From assembly GCA_905209865.1 (NCBI GenBank), contig CAJLUP010000118.1:1-5319 (forward strand): a stretch of 5,319 nucleotides of DNA, written 5' to 3'. Shown here piece by piece: positions 1 to 5,319 of the stretch (position 1 is its first letter; each line of letters starts with the position of its first letter). The stretch comes from an uncultured Lachnospiraceae bacterium (lineage in GTDB: Bacteria; Bacillota; Clostridia; Lachnospirales; Lachnospiraceae). The notes below the pieces were generated by a model. The model was given only the letters and a program-made list of their open reading frames with translations, was not told the origin of the DNA and did not search any database. Made by a program: the position numbers and the translations under genes.

Positions 1-904
1 CAATGGCAACCGGAATTCCTTTCTCAAGATAGGTTTTGATCGGTGCAATTCCGCTTGCAAGCTTTAAGTTTGAAGCCGGATTGGTAATGACAGTTATTTT
101 TTTCTCTTTCATAAGGTCAAAGTCAGCTTCATCCATATGAACGCCGTGGAATAATCCGCCTCCGTTTTCAAAAAGGCCAAGAGATGCCATATATGCAACA
201 GGCGTCATTCCGCTTTTTTCCCGGCATTCCTCCACTTCCCTTTTCGTCTCTGAACAATGTACATAAACCGGCTTTTTATATTTTCCTGCAAGCTGTGCAA
301 TCTGTTCCATCAAACTGCGCCCCGTTGTATATTCTGCATGAAATCCAAACTGATAAGATAAAAGAGGATCCTCCTGTCGATAGCGAAGATAATCGTCTTC
401 CATCTCTTTCAACGTACCTCCAAAATCATTGATATCTCCGCAGAAAACCATTCGGAATCCCAATTCCCTCGCTGCCCGCGCACTGTCCGCTTTCAGCTTA
501 TACATATCAAATGCCGCCGTAATGCCGCTCGTTAAATATTCTAAAATCGCAAGTTTTGTCAGATAATACACATCGTCCCGAGTCAGTTTCGCCTCTGCCG
601 GAAACACCTTGTCAAAAAGCCATTCCTGCAGCTTCATATCATCTGCATAAGACCGTAAAAATGTCATTGCTGAATGAGTATGCGCATTTTTAAATCCCGG
701 CATGATCAAATTTCCCGCCGCATCTATTTCTTCATCCCATTCCTTTTCTTCACCCAAAAGCAGTCCGCACACCCGTTCCCTTTCTTTGCTTCCGGCTTCT
801 TTTATACAGGAAATCTTACCGTCCCTGATATGGATTTCCCCTCTAAAAATCGGACGGTTCTCTTCCATTGTCAATATTCTTGCATTGTATATTCTCGTCT
901 TCAT
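1..904 (-). CDS. MTA/SAH deaminase-type amidohydrolase, 3' end cut by window edge
   Basis: Metal-dependent amidohydrolase resembling 5'-methylthioadenosine/S-adenosylhomocysteine deaminases, which hydrolyse the 6-amino group of adenine nucleosides to give inosine-type products and ammonia. I translated 301 residues from ATG 904 with no stop before the window edge; the family is about 430 long. Visible parts are an N-terminal beta-sandwich piece (1-65), the metal motif NAHTHSAM with H75 and H77, HAEYTTG (H189), the VHCSET motif with H216 and E219, FHGVH (H253) and NPASNLKLASGIAP (275-288). The sequence ends at PVAI, just before the family's usual GTD motif, so the catalytic Asp cannot be checked. 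AGGAG at 911-915 lies 6 bases before the ATG. The gene starts 24 bases after the phosphorylase stop, which suggests an operon. The class is clear; the substrate (SAH, MTA, adenosine or another aminopurine) is inferred. Guanine deaminase or SsnA-like enzymes are less likely alternatives. Confidence 0.88.
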   Translation of the reverse strand, partial: MKTRIYNARILTMEENRPIFRGEIHIRDGKISCIKEAGSKERERVCGLLLGEEKEWDEEIDAAGNLIMPGFKNAHTHSAMTFLRSYADDMKLQEWLFDKVFPAEAKLTRDDVYYLTKLAILEYLTSGITAAFDMYKLKADSARAARELGFRMVFCGDINDFGGTLKEMEDDYLRYRQEDPLLSYQFGFHAEYTTGRSLMEQIAQLAGKYKKPVYVHCSETKREVEECREKSGMTPVAYMASLGLFENGGGLFHGVHMDEADFDLMKEKKITVITNPASNLKLASGIAPIKTYLEKGIPVAI

Positions 905-910
905 CCTCTT

Positions 911-915
911 CTCCT
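911..915 (-). promoter_or_regulatory. Ribosome binding site of the amidohydrolase
   Basis: AGGAG on the minus strand, 6 bases before ATG 904, within the 24-base gap after the phosphorylase stop. It fixes the start of a gene that has no stop codon inside the window. There is no room for a separate promoter in the gap, so the gene is probably co-transcribed with the phosphorylase. Confidence 0.8.
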
Positions 916-928
916 GCTTTTGTTTCTC

Positions 929-1756
929 TTATTCGCACATCTTTTCAATCGATCGTGTCACAAGACGTTCAAATTCCTCTGCTCTTTGATCTGCCACAGC
1001 CTGTACATCAAGATGGCTTAACTCCTCTTGTGCAAGTCCGCTTGCCATATTAGAAATACACGAAATCCCACAGACTCTTATTCCCGCATGACGGGCAGCC
1101 ATAGCCTCGCATGCCGTACTCATTCCCACTGCATCGGCTCCCAAAAGTCCATACATACGGACTTCTGCCGGACTTTCAAAATTCGGTCCTGACGTCTGCA
1201 AATACACGCCCTTTTTCAAACCGACGCTTTCTTCCAAAGCAGTCTGCTCGATGATCTGTGCCAATTCGCGATCGTAAATCTGCGTCATATCCGGAAAACG
1301 CTCCCCTAATTCCGATACATTCTCCCCGATCAGCGGGGACGGAACAAACGAAGAAATATGATCTGTGATCATCATAAAATCTCCCACCTGAAAATCAAGA
1401 TTGATTCCTCCGGCAGCATTGGTCAGAAAAAGGATATCCACCCCCATCCGTTTCATCAGACGAACCGGAAGAATGACTTCCTGAGGGGTGTAGCCTTCAT
1501 AATAATGAACGCGTCCCTTCATAACCATCGCAGGAACTGTTCCTATGTATCCAAGCAAAAACTTCCCGTCATGTCCCTGCACCGTTGAAACCGGAAATTC
1601 CGGTATTTTATTATAAGGAATCTCTTTTACAACCGTCATATTTTTCGCGTATCCCCCGAGTCCGGATCCTAAGATCAGACCGACACGGGGGATAAAATCT
1701 GTCACTGTTCTGCAATATTCATAACATTTCTCAAGTTTATCAAACTGCGTACTCAT
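929..1756 (-). CDS. punA: Purine nucleoside phosphorylase, trimeric (PNP/PunA) type
   Basis: Cytoplasmic phosphorolysis of purine (deoxy)nucleosides to free base and (deoxy)ribose-1-phosphate. The protein is 275 residues from ATG 1756, normal for the trimeric family. Motifs, numbered from this start: GSGLGG 30-35 (phosphate loop), GHDG with H62, GRVHYYEGY 81-89, NAAGG 113-117, GPNFESPAEVR 190-200 (purine-binding Glu), VGMST 210-214 and SNMASG 235-240. N236 aligns by motif with the Asn that gives 6-oxopurine (inosine/guanosine) preference in trimeric enzymes, so adenosine is probably a poor substrate. The frame is open to an upstream ATG at 1786, but ATG 1756 is chosen because AGGAGG sits 6 bases before it, while the extra residues (MTKEFNRRRK) are the translated leader and binding site. 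The downstream deaminase may supply 6-oxo substrates. The symbol is by family; pupG, deoD and xapA are also used for related genes, and MTA phosphorylase is a less likely alternative. Confidence 0.93.
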   Translation of the reverse strand: MSTQFDKLEKCYEYCRTVTDFIPRVGLILGSGLGGYAKNMTVVKEIPYNKIPEFPVSTVQGHDGKFLLGYIGTVPAMVMKGRVHYYEGYTPQEVILPVRLMKRMGVDILFLTNAAGGINLDFQVGDFMMITDHISSFVPSPLIGENVSELGERFPDMTQIYDRELAQIIEQTALEESVGLKKGVYLQTSGPNFESPAEVRMYGLLGADAVGMSTACEAMAARHAGIRVCGISCISNMASGLAQEELSHLDVQAVADQRAEEFERLVTRSIEKMCE

Positions 1757-1762
1757 CTTACG

Positions 1763-1768
1763 CCTCCT
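1763..1768 (-). promoter_or_regulatory. Ribosome binding site that decides the phosphorylase start
   Basis: AGGAGG on the minus strand with a 6-base spacer (CGTAAG) to ATG 1756. It lies inside the longer version of the frame, where it would be read as Arg codons. The ATG at 1786 has no comparable site (the bases before it read GGCTTTCAGT), so the shorter 275-residue protein is favoured. Confidence 0.85.
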
Positions 1769-1792
1769 ATTGAATTCTTTTGTCATACTGAA

Positions 1793-1821
1793 AGCCTAGA
1801 CTATTTTTATTTCCTTGTCAA
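1793..1821 (-). promoter_or_regulatory. Possible vegetative (sigma-A) promoter of the phosphorylase-deaminase pair
   Basis: A perfect -35 box TTGACA (1816-1821) is followed after exactly 17 bases by TAGGCT (1793-1798), which keeps only the first, second and last bases of TATAAT. There is no TG extension. Transcription would start near 1786, leaving a leader of about 30 bases before ATG 1756. It lies in the 74-base gap after spoIVA, where a separate promoter is expected because spoIVA should be sporulation-specific. The -35 is strong and the -10 weak, so the promoter may be chance or may need an activator. Confidence 0.45.
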
Positions 1822-1830
1822 GGACTGCTG

Positions 1831-3303
1831 TCAGATAATAATGCACACCATGCCTCCGTTTGAGTCATTTACGATTTTCTGCATCGAATCCTGCAGTTTT
1901 ATCTGGCTTTCATCATTAATCATCGCAATTTTATTCCGCATTCCATCCATCACAAGTTCTTCTACTGTTTTTCCGAAAATATTTGTTCCCCATACTCCGC
2001 CCGGCGTCTCACTTTCCTTTTTAATATATCCCGCAAGATCTTCTGCCTGCTTCTCATTTCCGACAATCGGAGCGATCTCGGTTTCGATATTCGCACGGAT
2101 CATATGGATTGACGGAGCCTCAGAACGGATTTTCACACCGTATTTGCTTCCCTGTTTAATAATTACCGGATCTTCCAGACGGATATCTTCCCTCGCCGGA
2201 CTTACGACACCGTAGCCTTTCATCTTCACATCGGCAAAAGCGTCTTTGATCCTTGAAAATTCTTCCCGCATCTTTGATAATTCTTTCATTGCGGTCATCA
2301 ATTCATATTCCCCGTGAATTTCTTCTCCTGTTACTTCGCTGATCACTTCATAATAATAAGATTCCGCAAATTCAATCTTTATCCGCACTTTTCCCGTATC
2401 CATCTCGATTTTTTCCGTCAGAATGCGTTCTATGTACGGACCTTCCGCCTCGAATGTTTTCGCCGCCACACTTCGAATATCATCCATTGTTTCCATGATT
2501 CCGCGCACATGTTCCATGAGATTCTGTTTGATCTTATGTTCTCTTGAAAGCATCTCCACCCATTTGGGAACATAAAACTCAACTTCGGTAACCGGAAATT
2601 CATAGAGAACCTGCCTCATAATTTCATGGATGTCTTCTTCCTTCAGTTGTTCACAATTCACAGCCATTACTGCCGCCTCATATTTTTCACGAAGTTCCGC
2701 AGACAGTTTTCTTGCCTCTTCTGTATACGGTTTCTGACAATTCAGTAAGATAATAAACGGTTTCCCGATTGTTTTTAACTCTTTTACCGTTCTTTCTTCC
2801 GCCTGAATATAATTCTCTCTGGGCAAATCTGTAACACTTCCATCCGTTGTCACGACAAATCCGATTGTCGCGTGATCTCGTATCACCTTCTGCGTTCCGA
2901 TCGCCGCTGCTTTCGTAAACGGAATCTCATACTCAAACCACGGAGTCTTTACTTGTCGTTCTTCATCCTTTTCAATATGCCCGGATGCTCCTTCCGTCAT
3001 GTATCCGACACAGTCAATCATTCGAATCTTCACTTCCAAATCATCTGACAATTTCACTCCCGCCGCCTCTTTCGGAACAAATTTCGGTTCTGTCGTCATG
3101 ATTGTCGTTCCTGACGCAGACTGTGGCAATTCATCCTGCGTGCGTTCCCTCGCATGAGAATCTGTCATGTTAGGCAGAACTAAAAGATCCATAAACCTTT
3201 TGATAAATGTCGATTTGCCTGTCCGAACCGGTCCGACTACACCGATATAGATCTCTCCGTTCGTCCGTGCTTTCATATCTTTGTATACTTGAAATGATTC
3301 CAT
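1831..3303 (-). CDS. spoIVA: Stage IV sporulation protein A (spore coat morphogenetic ATPase)
   Basis: SpoIVA is made in the mother cell, binds the forespore outer membrane with SpoVM and polymerises by ATP hydrolysis into the base of the spore coat; cortex formation also depends on it. The protein is 490 residues, against 492 recalled for Bacillus subtilis. The N-terminal TRAFAC-like domain has Walker A GPVRTGKST at 24-32 (K30), a TIMTTEP segment with T70 and T71, and the Walker B-like MIDCVGY with D97; these positions match the B. subtilis residues as I recall them. The place of the GTPase specificity motif reads NCQKP (188-192) instead of NKxD, consistent with ATP use. The middle and C-terminal regions keep QGSKYGV (384-390), APSIHMI (396-402) and the hydrophobic end GGMVCIII (483-490). 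ATG 3303 is supported by AAGGGGG 7 bases upstream and by the homologous N-terminus. A sigma-E-like promoter and an inverted repeat lie directly upstream. Confidence 0.98.
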   Translation of the reverse strand: MESFQVYKDMKARTNGEIYIGVVGPVRTGKSTFIKRFMDLLVLPNMTDSHARERTQDELPQSASGTTIMTTEPKFVPKEAAGVKLSDDLEVKIRMIDCVGYMTEGASGHIEKDEERQVKTPWFEYEIPFTKAAAIGTQKVIRDHATIGFVVTTDGSVTDLPRENYIQAEERTVKELKTIGKPFIILLNCQKPYTEEARKLSAELREKYEAAVMAVNCEQLKEEDIHEIMRQVLYEFPVTEVEFYVPKWVEMLSREHKIKQNLMEHVRGIMETMDDIRSVAAKTFEAEGPYIERILTEKIEMDTGKVRIKIEFAESYYYEVISEVTGEEIHGEYELMTAMKELSKMREEFSRIKDAFADVKMKGYGVVSPAREDIRLEDPVIIKQGSKYGVKIRSEAPSIHMIRANIETEIAPIVGNEKQAEDLAGYIKKESETPGGVWGTNIFGKTVEELVMDGMRNKIAMINDESQIKLQDSMQKIVNDSNGGMVCIII

Positions 3304-3307
3304 AAAA

Positions 3308-3357
3308 ATACCCCCTTGTTCTGCTGATACAATGTATGCATCTGCAAAAGGGGGTAT
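3308..3357 (-). terminator. Inverted repeat with T run: likely gpsA terminator
   Basis: On the minus strand ATACCCCCTT (3357-3348) pairs perfectly over 10 bp with AAGGGGGTAT (3317-3308), and a run of five T follows (3308-3304, the first shared with the stem). The 30-base loop is long for an intrinsic terminator, but it can fold further: TGC and ATAC pair with GTAT and GCA within 3322-3340. It starts 4 bases after the gpsA stop, the usual place for a terminator, and ends 4 bases before the spoIVA ATG. It may act as a partial terminator, a translation block, or both. Confidence 0.6.
3311..3317 (-). promoter_or_regulatory. Ribosome binding site of spoIVA, inside a hairpin arm
   Basis: AAGGGGG on the minus strand, 7 bases before ATG 3303. 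All seven bases belong to the 3' arm of the inverted repeat 3308-3317/3348-3357, so the site would be paired in any RNA coming from gpsA but unpaired in RNA started within the loop. Confidence 0.8.
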
Positions 3358-3359
3358 GA
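3331..3359 (-). promoter_or_regulatory. Sigma-E-type (mother cell) promoter of spoIVA
   Basis: On the minus strand, CATACATT (3338-3331) matches the sigma-E -10 consensus CATACAHT at every base. TCATACC (3359-3353) matches the -35 consensus KMATATT at 5 of 7, and the spacer is 14 bases, the favoured length. Transcription would start near 3324-3322, giving a leader of about 20 bases that carries AAGGGGG. spoIVA of B. subtilis is known to be sigma-E dependent. Consensus strings are from memory. The -35 element begins 3 bases after the gpsA stop codon and overlaps the 5' arm of the terminator-like repeat. Confidence 0.8.
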
Positions 3360-3361
3360 CA

Positions 3362-4375
3362 CTATTTTTCCCATTGAAGAGACATATGCTCGGAACGTGA
3401 TTCCCGAAGCATCAGATCATCTACCGCCTCTGACGGTGACTTTCCTTCAAACAGTACCTTATTCACTTCTTCTACGATCGGCATCGGGATATCATATTTT
3501 TCCGACAATTTTGCCGCCGCTTTCGCCGAATAAACGCCTTCAACAACCATCTGAACTTCGTCCATTGCTTCCTGCATTGATTTTCCCTGACCGATAAGAT
3601 ATCCTGCTTTGCGGTTCCTGCTGTGAACACTTGCACATGTAACGATCAGATCGCCGATCCCCGTCAATCCGGTGAACGTCTCAATCTTTCCGCCCATCTT
3701 CACCCCAAGCCGCGCGATCTCCGCAATTCCGCGGGTAATCAGCGCCGCCTTTGTGTTATCTCCATATCCAAGTCCGTCCGCGATACCGGCCGCAAGAGCA
3801 ATCACATTTTTCAAAGAACCACCAAGCTCAATTCCCAGAATATCCGGGCTTGTGTAAACACGAAACACCCGGTTTATAAACATTGACTGTAAATATTCTG
3901 CCGTCTTCTGTGTTCTGGCTCCGATCACACATGTTGTAGGAAGTCTCCTTCCAACTTCTTCTGCGTGACTTGGTCCTGAAAGAACCGCCACATCTGCCTG
4001 CGGAATCTCCTCTTCAATCTGGGAAGACAACGTCAGCAAGGTGCTCTCCTCAATTCCTTTCGCCACATCAACTATGATCTGACCTTTAACTACATACGCC
4101 GACATTTTCTTCGCAGTTGCTCTTGTAAACGGGGACGGCACTGCAAGCACCAAAAAATCTTTCCCCGTAACAGCAGCTTTCAAATCTCCCGTAATCTTCA
4201 TACTGTCGGAAAGCTTTACACCCGGAAGCTTCATTAAATGCTCTCTCTTCTCATCAAGCATTTTCACTTCATTTTCATCAATCGACCAGATTGTCACCTG
4301 ATGCCCGTTATCTGCCAAAAGAACGGATAATGCCGTTCCCCAGCTTCCGGCGCCGATCACCCCAACTTTTGCCAT
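3362..4375 (-). CDS. gpsA: Glycerol-3-phosphate dehydrogenase [NAD(P)+]
   Basis: Cytoplasmic enzyme reducing dihydroxyacetone phosphate to sn-glycerol-3-phosphate, the backbone for phospholipid synthesis. The complete protein is 337 residues, typical of the family. The N-terminal Rossmann domain begins at once with VIGAGSWGTAL, dinucleotide-binding glycines G8, G10 and G13. It continues with LAVPSPFTR (77-85), DVAKGIE with K106, and SGPSHAEEVG (133-142). The C-terminal helical domain carries GGSLKNVIALAAGIADG with catalytic-type K189, then GLTGIGDLIVTC (236-247), SRNRKAG (252-258) and VEGVYSAK. Start ATG 4375 is only 3 bases after the plsY stop, with AAGGGG 9 bases upstream inside plsY. It supplies the substrate of the adjacent PlsY. 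No key residue is missing. Confidence 0.98.
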   Translation of the reverse strand: MAKVGVIGAGSWGTALSVLLADNGHQVTIWSIDENEVKMLDEKREHLMKLPGVKLSDSMKITGDLKAAVTGKDFLVLAVPSPFTRATAKKMSAYVVKGQIIVDVAKGIEESTLLTLSSQIEEEIPQADVAVLSGPSHAEEVGRRLPTTCVIGARTQKTAEYLQSMFINRVFRVYTSPDILGIELGGSLKNVIALAAGIADGLGYGDNTKAALITRGIAEIARLGVKMGGKIETFTGLTGIGDLIVTCASVHSRNRKAGYLIGQGKSMQEAMDEVQMVVEGVYSAKAAAKLSEKYDIPMPIVEEVNKVLFEGKSPSEAVDDLMLRESRSEHMSLQWEK

Positions 4376-4378
4376 AAA

Positions 4379-5038
4379 TCAATGCCCCTTTCTTTTTGAA
4401 CCGAATTTATTTTCAGTTCCTTTAATCAGACGTTTTATATTTTCTCTGTGACGATACCATGCCAGTACAGTCAAAAGAAATACAAGTCCATATAACTCAT
4501 AACAATATCCGGTCTCCATATCGAACCAGCCCCACTGCCCAAACAAGATCATCTCAATCAAAAATGCAGTATATGCACAAAGAGAACCAACCGATATGTA
4601 TCTCGTTACGATCACCGGAATGAGAAAAAACAATGCTGTAACAAGGAGAAGAAGAATACTTTTCGGCATATGCCACCCGCTGTTTATTACTACCAGTCCT
4701 GCCATTACCGCAATGCCCTTCCCGCCTTTAAAGTTCATATAGAACGGAAAATTATGTCCGAGAGTCACCCCGGCCCCTGCATACATCACAAGAAGCGGCA
4801 GACAGTCGCTTCCACGATACATAAGCCGTACAAAAAGAAACGCTGCCACACATTTCAAAACATCTCCGAAAAATGTAAGGAGTCCGGCTTTCCAACCGAG
4901 CACACGCAAGGCGTTCGTTGTTCCTGAATTACCGCTGCCTTCCTTCCTGATATCTATATGGTTCATCTTGCCGACCAAATATCCGGTCTGAAAAAGACCG
5001 CACACATATCCAACCGCAAGACAGATCAATCGCTCCAT
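4379..5038 (-). CDS. plsY: Glycerol-3-phosphate acyltransferase PlsY
   Basis: Integral membrane enzyme transferring an acyl group from acyl-phosphate (made by PlsX) to glycerol-3-phosphate, giving lysophosphatidic acid at the inner face of the membrane. The protein is 219 residues, within the usual 190-220. Motif 1 is GSGNSGTTNALR (34-45), motif 2 is GHNFPFYMNFKGGKG (94-108) with the glycine-rich phosphate site, and motif 3 is RHRENIKRLIKGTEN (196-210). Hydrophobic stretches near 3-23, 51-73, 80-94, 108-119, 127-147, 150-167 and 182-195 fit the known multi-span fold. The first span reads GLFQTGYLVGK where many homologues have SIPxGYLIGK; the Gln-Thr replacement is a mild variant. ATG 5038 follows the der stop by 5 bases and has AAGGGG 8 bases upstream. 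It pairs functionally with gpsA downstream. Confidence 0.97.
   Translation of the reverse strand: MERLICLAVGYVCGLFQTGYLVGKMNHIDIRKEGSGNSGTTNALRVLGWKAGLLTFFGDVLKCVAAFLFVRLMYRGSDCLPLLVMYAGAGVTLGHNFPFYMNFKGGKGIAVMAGLVVINSGWHMPKSILLLLVTALFFLIPVIVTRYISVGSLCAYTAFLIEMILFGQWGWFDMETGYCYELYGLVFLLTVLAWYRHRENIKRLIKGTENKFGSKRKGH
4385..4390 (-). promoter_or_regulatory. Ribosome binding site of gpsA, inside the plsY coding end
   Basis: AAGGGG on the minus strand lies in the last codons of plsY (its Lys-Gly-His end) and 9 bases before ATG 4375. With a 3-base gap between the genes, a ribosome finishing plsY can start gpsA directly, which suggests translational coupling. Confidence 0.75.
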
Positions 5039-5043
5039 CTTTT

Positions 5044-5319
5044 TTACCCCTTTTCTTTCCGTTCTCTTATAAAGAATTTCAGGGAAGTCCCTCTGAAACC
5101 AAACGCCTCTCTGATCTTATTTTCTAAATATCGTGTATAGGAAAAATGCATCAGTTCTTTATCATTAACAAAAATAACAAACGTCGGCGGCTTGACAGCA
5201 ACCTGTGTAATATAGTAAAGCTTCAATCTCTTTCCTTTATCTGACGGCGGCTGCTGCATTGCCACGGCTTCGGTCATAATTTCGTTCAGAACACCGGTTG
5301 CGATCCGAAGCGTCTGATT
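5044..5319 (-). CDS. der: Ribosome-assembly GTPase Der (EngA), C-terminal 91 residues
   Basis: Der is a two-GTPase-domain protein needed for maturation of the 50S ribosomal subunit. Only the C-terminal part is in the window; the family is about 440 residues and the gene continues past the right edge. Frame reading from base 5319 gives NQTLRIATGVLNEIM, the end of the second GTPase domain or linker. The KH-like domain follows with KGKRLKLYYITQV (28-40 of the fragment), KPPTFVIFVND (43-53), FSYTRYLENKIREAFGF (59-75) and the basic tail IRERKEKG before TAA at 5044. These are characteristic Der signatures. The Met at 5277 is internal, not a start. The GTP-binding motifs lie outside the window. The last codons also form the ribosome binding site of plsY. 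Confidence 0.96.
   Translation of the reverse strand, partial: NQTLRIATGVLNEIMTEAVAMQQPPSDKGKRLKLYYITQVAVKPPTFVIFVNDKELMHFSYTRYLENKIREAFGFRGTSLKFFIRERKEKG
5047..5052 (-). promoter_or_regulatory. Ribosome binding site of plsY, overlapping the end of der
   Basis: A purine-rich AAGGGG-type stretch on the minus strand spans the last Lys and Gly codons of der and runs into its TAA stop, about 8 bases before ATG 5038. No promoter fits in the 5-base gap, so der and plsY are very probably on one message. Confidence 0.7.

Noticed and set aside
184..1053. Plus-strand open frames at 184-432, 674-1021, 702-989 and 868-1053
   Set aside because: They lie antisense to the amidohydrolase and phosphorylase genes, have no convincing ribosome binding site, and their translations are low-complexity (rich in Ser, Phe, Leu and Pro), as expected for the complement of coding DNA.
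1787..1830. Intrinsic terminator after spoIVA
   Set aside because: The only inverted repeat (CCTTGTCAAGG) gives a 4-5 bp stem with almost no loop and is followed by an A-rich, not T-rich, stretch on the transcribed strand.
1841..2547. Plus-strand frames opposite spoIVA, including a 124-codon one at 1841-2215
   Set aside because: spoIVA is intact and strongly conserved on the other strand; the antisense peptides show no recognisable domain.
3397..3886. Plus-strand frames opposite gpsA
   Set aside because: They are antisense to conserved gpsA motifs, overlap each other in different frames, and have no supporting start signals.
4670..5140. Plus-strand frames opposite plsY and der
   Set aside because: They are shadows of two clearly identified minus-strand genes.
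5275..5277. ATG as the start of a separate 77-codon gene
   Set aside because: The frame continues without a stop to the window edge and the residues before it match the Der C-terminal region, so this Met is internal to der.
1..5319. Mobile element, CRISPR array, tRNA or new defence system
   Set aside because: No direct-repeat arrays, transposase-like frames, tRNA-like folds or unknown conserved genes were seen. All six genes belong to known housekeeping, sporulation or salvage families.

Overview
The window looks like a chromosomal segment of a spore-forming Firmicute, most likely a clostridial (Lachnospiraceae-type) anaerobe. The reasons are an intact spoIVA, the gene order der-plsY-gpsA-spoIVA, strong Shine-Dalgarno sites and a moderate base composition. 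The genus is an inference, because no database search was possible. All six genes are on the minus strand and are read from the right edge to the left edge.

Right part (5319 to 3362): the last 91 codons of der (ribosome-assembly GTPase), then plsY (glycerol-3-phosphate acyltransferase) and gpsA (glycerol-3-phosphate dehydrogenase). The gaps are 5 and 3 bases, and the ribosome binding site of each gene lies in the last codons of the gene before it. GpsA makes glycerol-3-phosphate and PlsY acylates it, so this is a housekeeping phospholipid-synthesis pair.

Middle (3361 to 1831): a 58-base gap, then a complete 490-codon spoIVA, the ATPase that forms the basal layer of the spore coat. The gap is the most interesting part of the window. 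It holds a good match to a sigma-E (mother cell) promoter. It also holds a 10-bp inverted repeat whose 3' arm contains the spoIVA ribosome binding site and is followed by a T run. Read-through RNA from gpsA should therefore be terminated or have its binding site hidden, whereas RNA started at the sigma-E promoter would lack the 5' arm and be translated freely. This gating model is an inference from the sequence.

Left part (1830 to 1): a 74-base gap with a possible vegetative promoter, then a trimeric-type purine nucleoside phosphorylase and, 24 bases further on, an amidohydrolase of the MTA/SAH (adenosine) deaminase type. The left edge cuts the amidohydrolase after 301 residues. The pair fits purine-nucleoside salvage (adenosine-type nucleoside to inosine-type to free base plus ribose-1-phosphate).

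No RNA gene, mobile element, CRISPR array or long repeat was seen. No stretch over 300 bases lacks a gene. The gene content is ordinary; the novelty, if any, is in the compact regulatory design in front of spoIVA.
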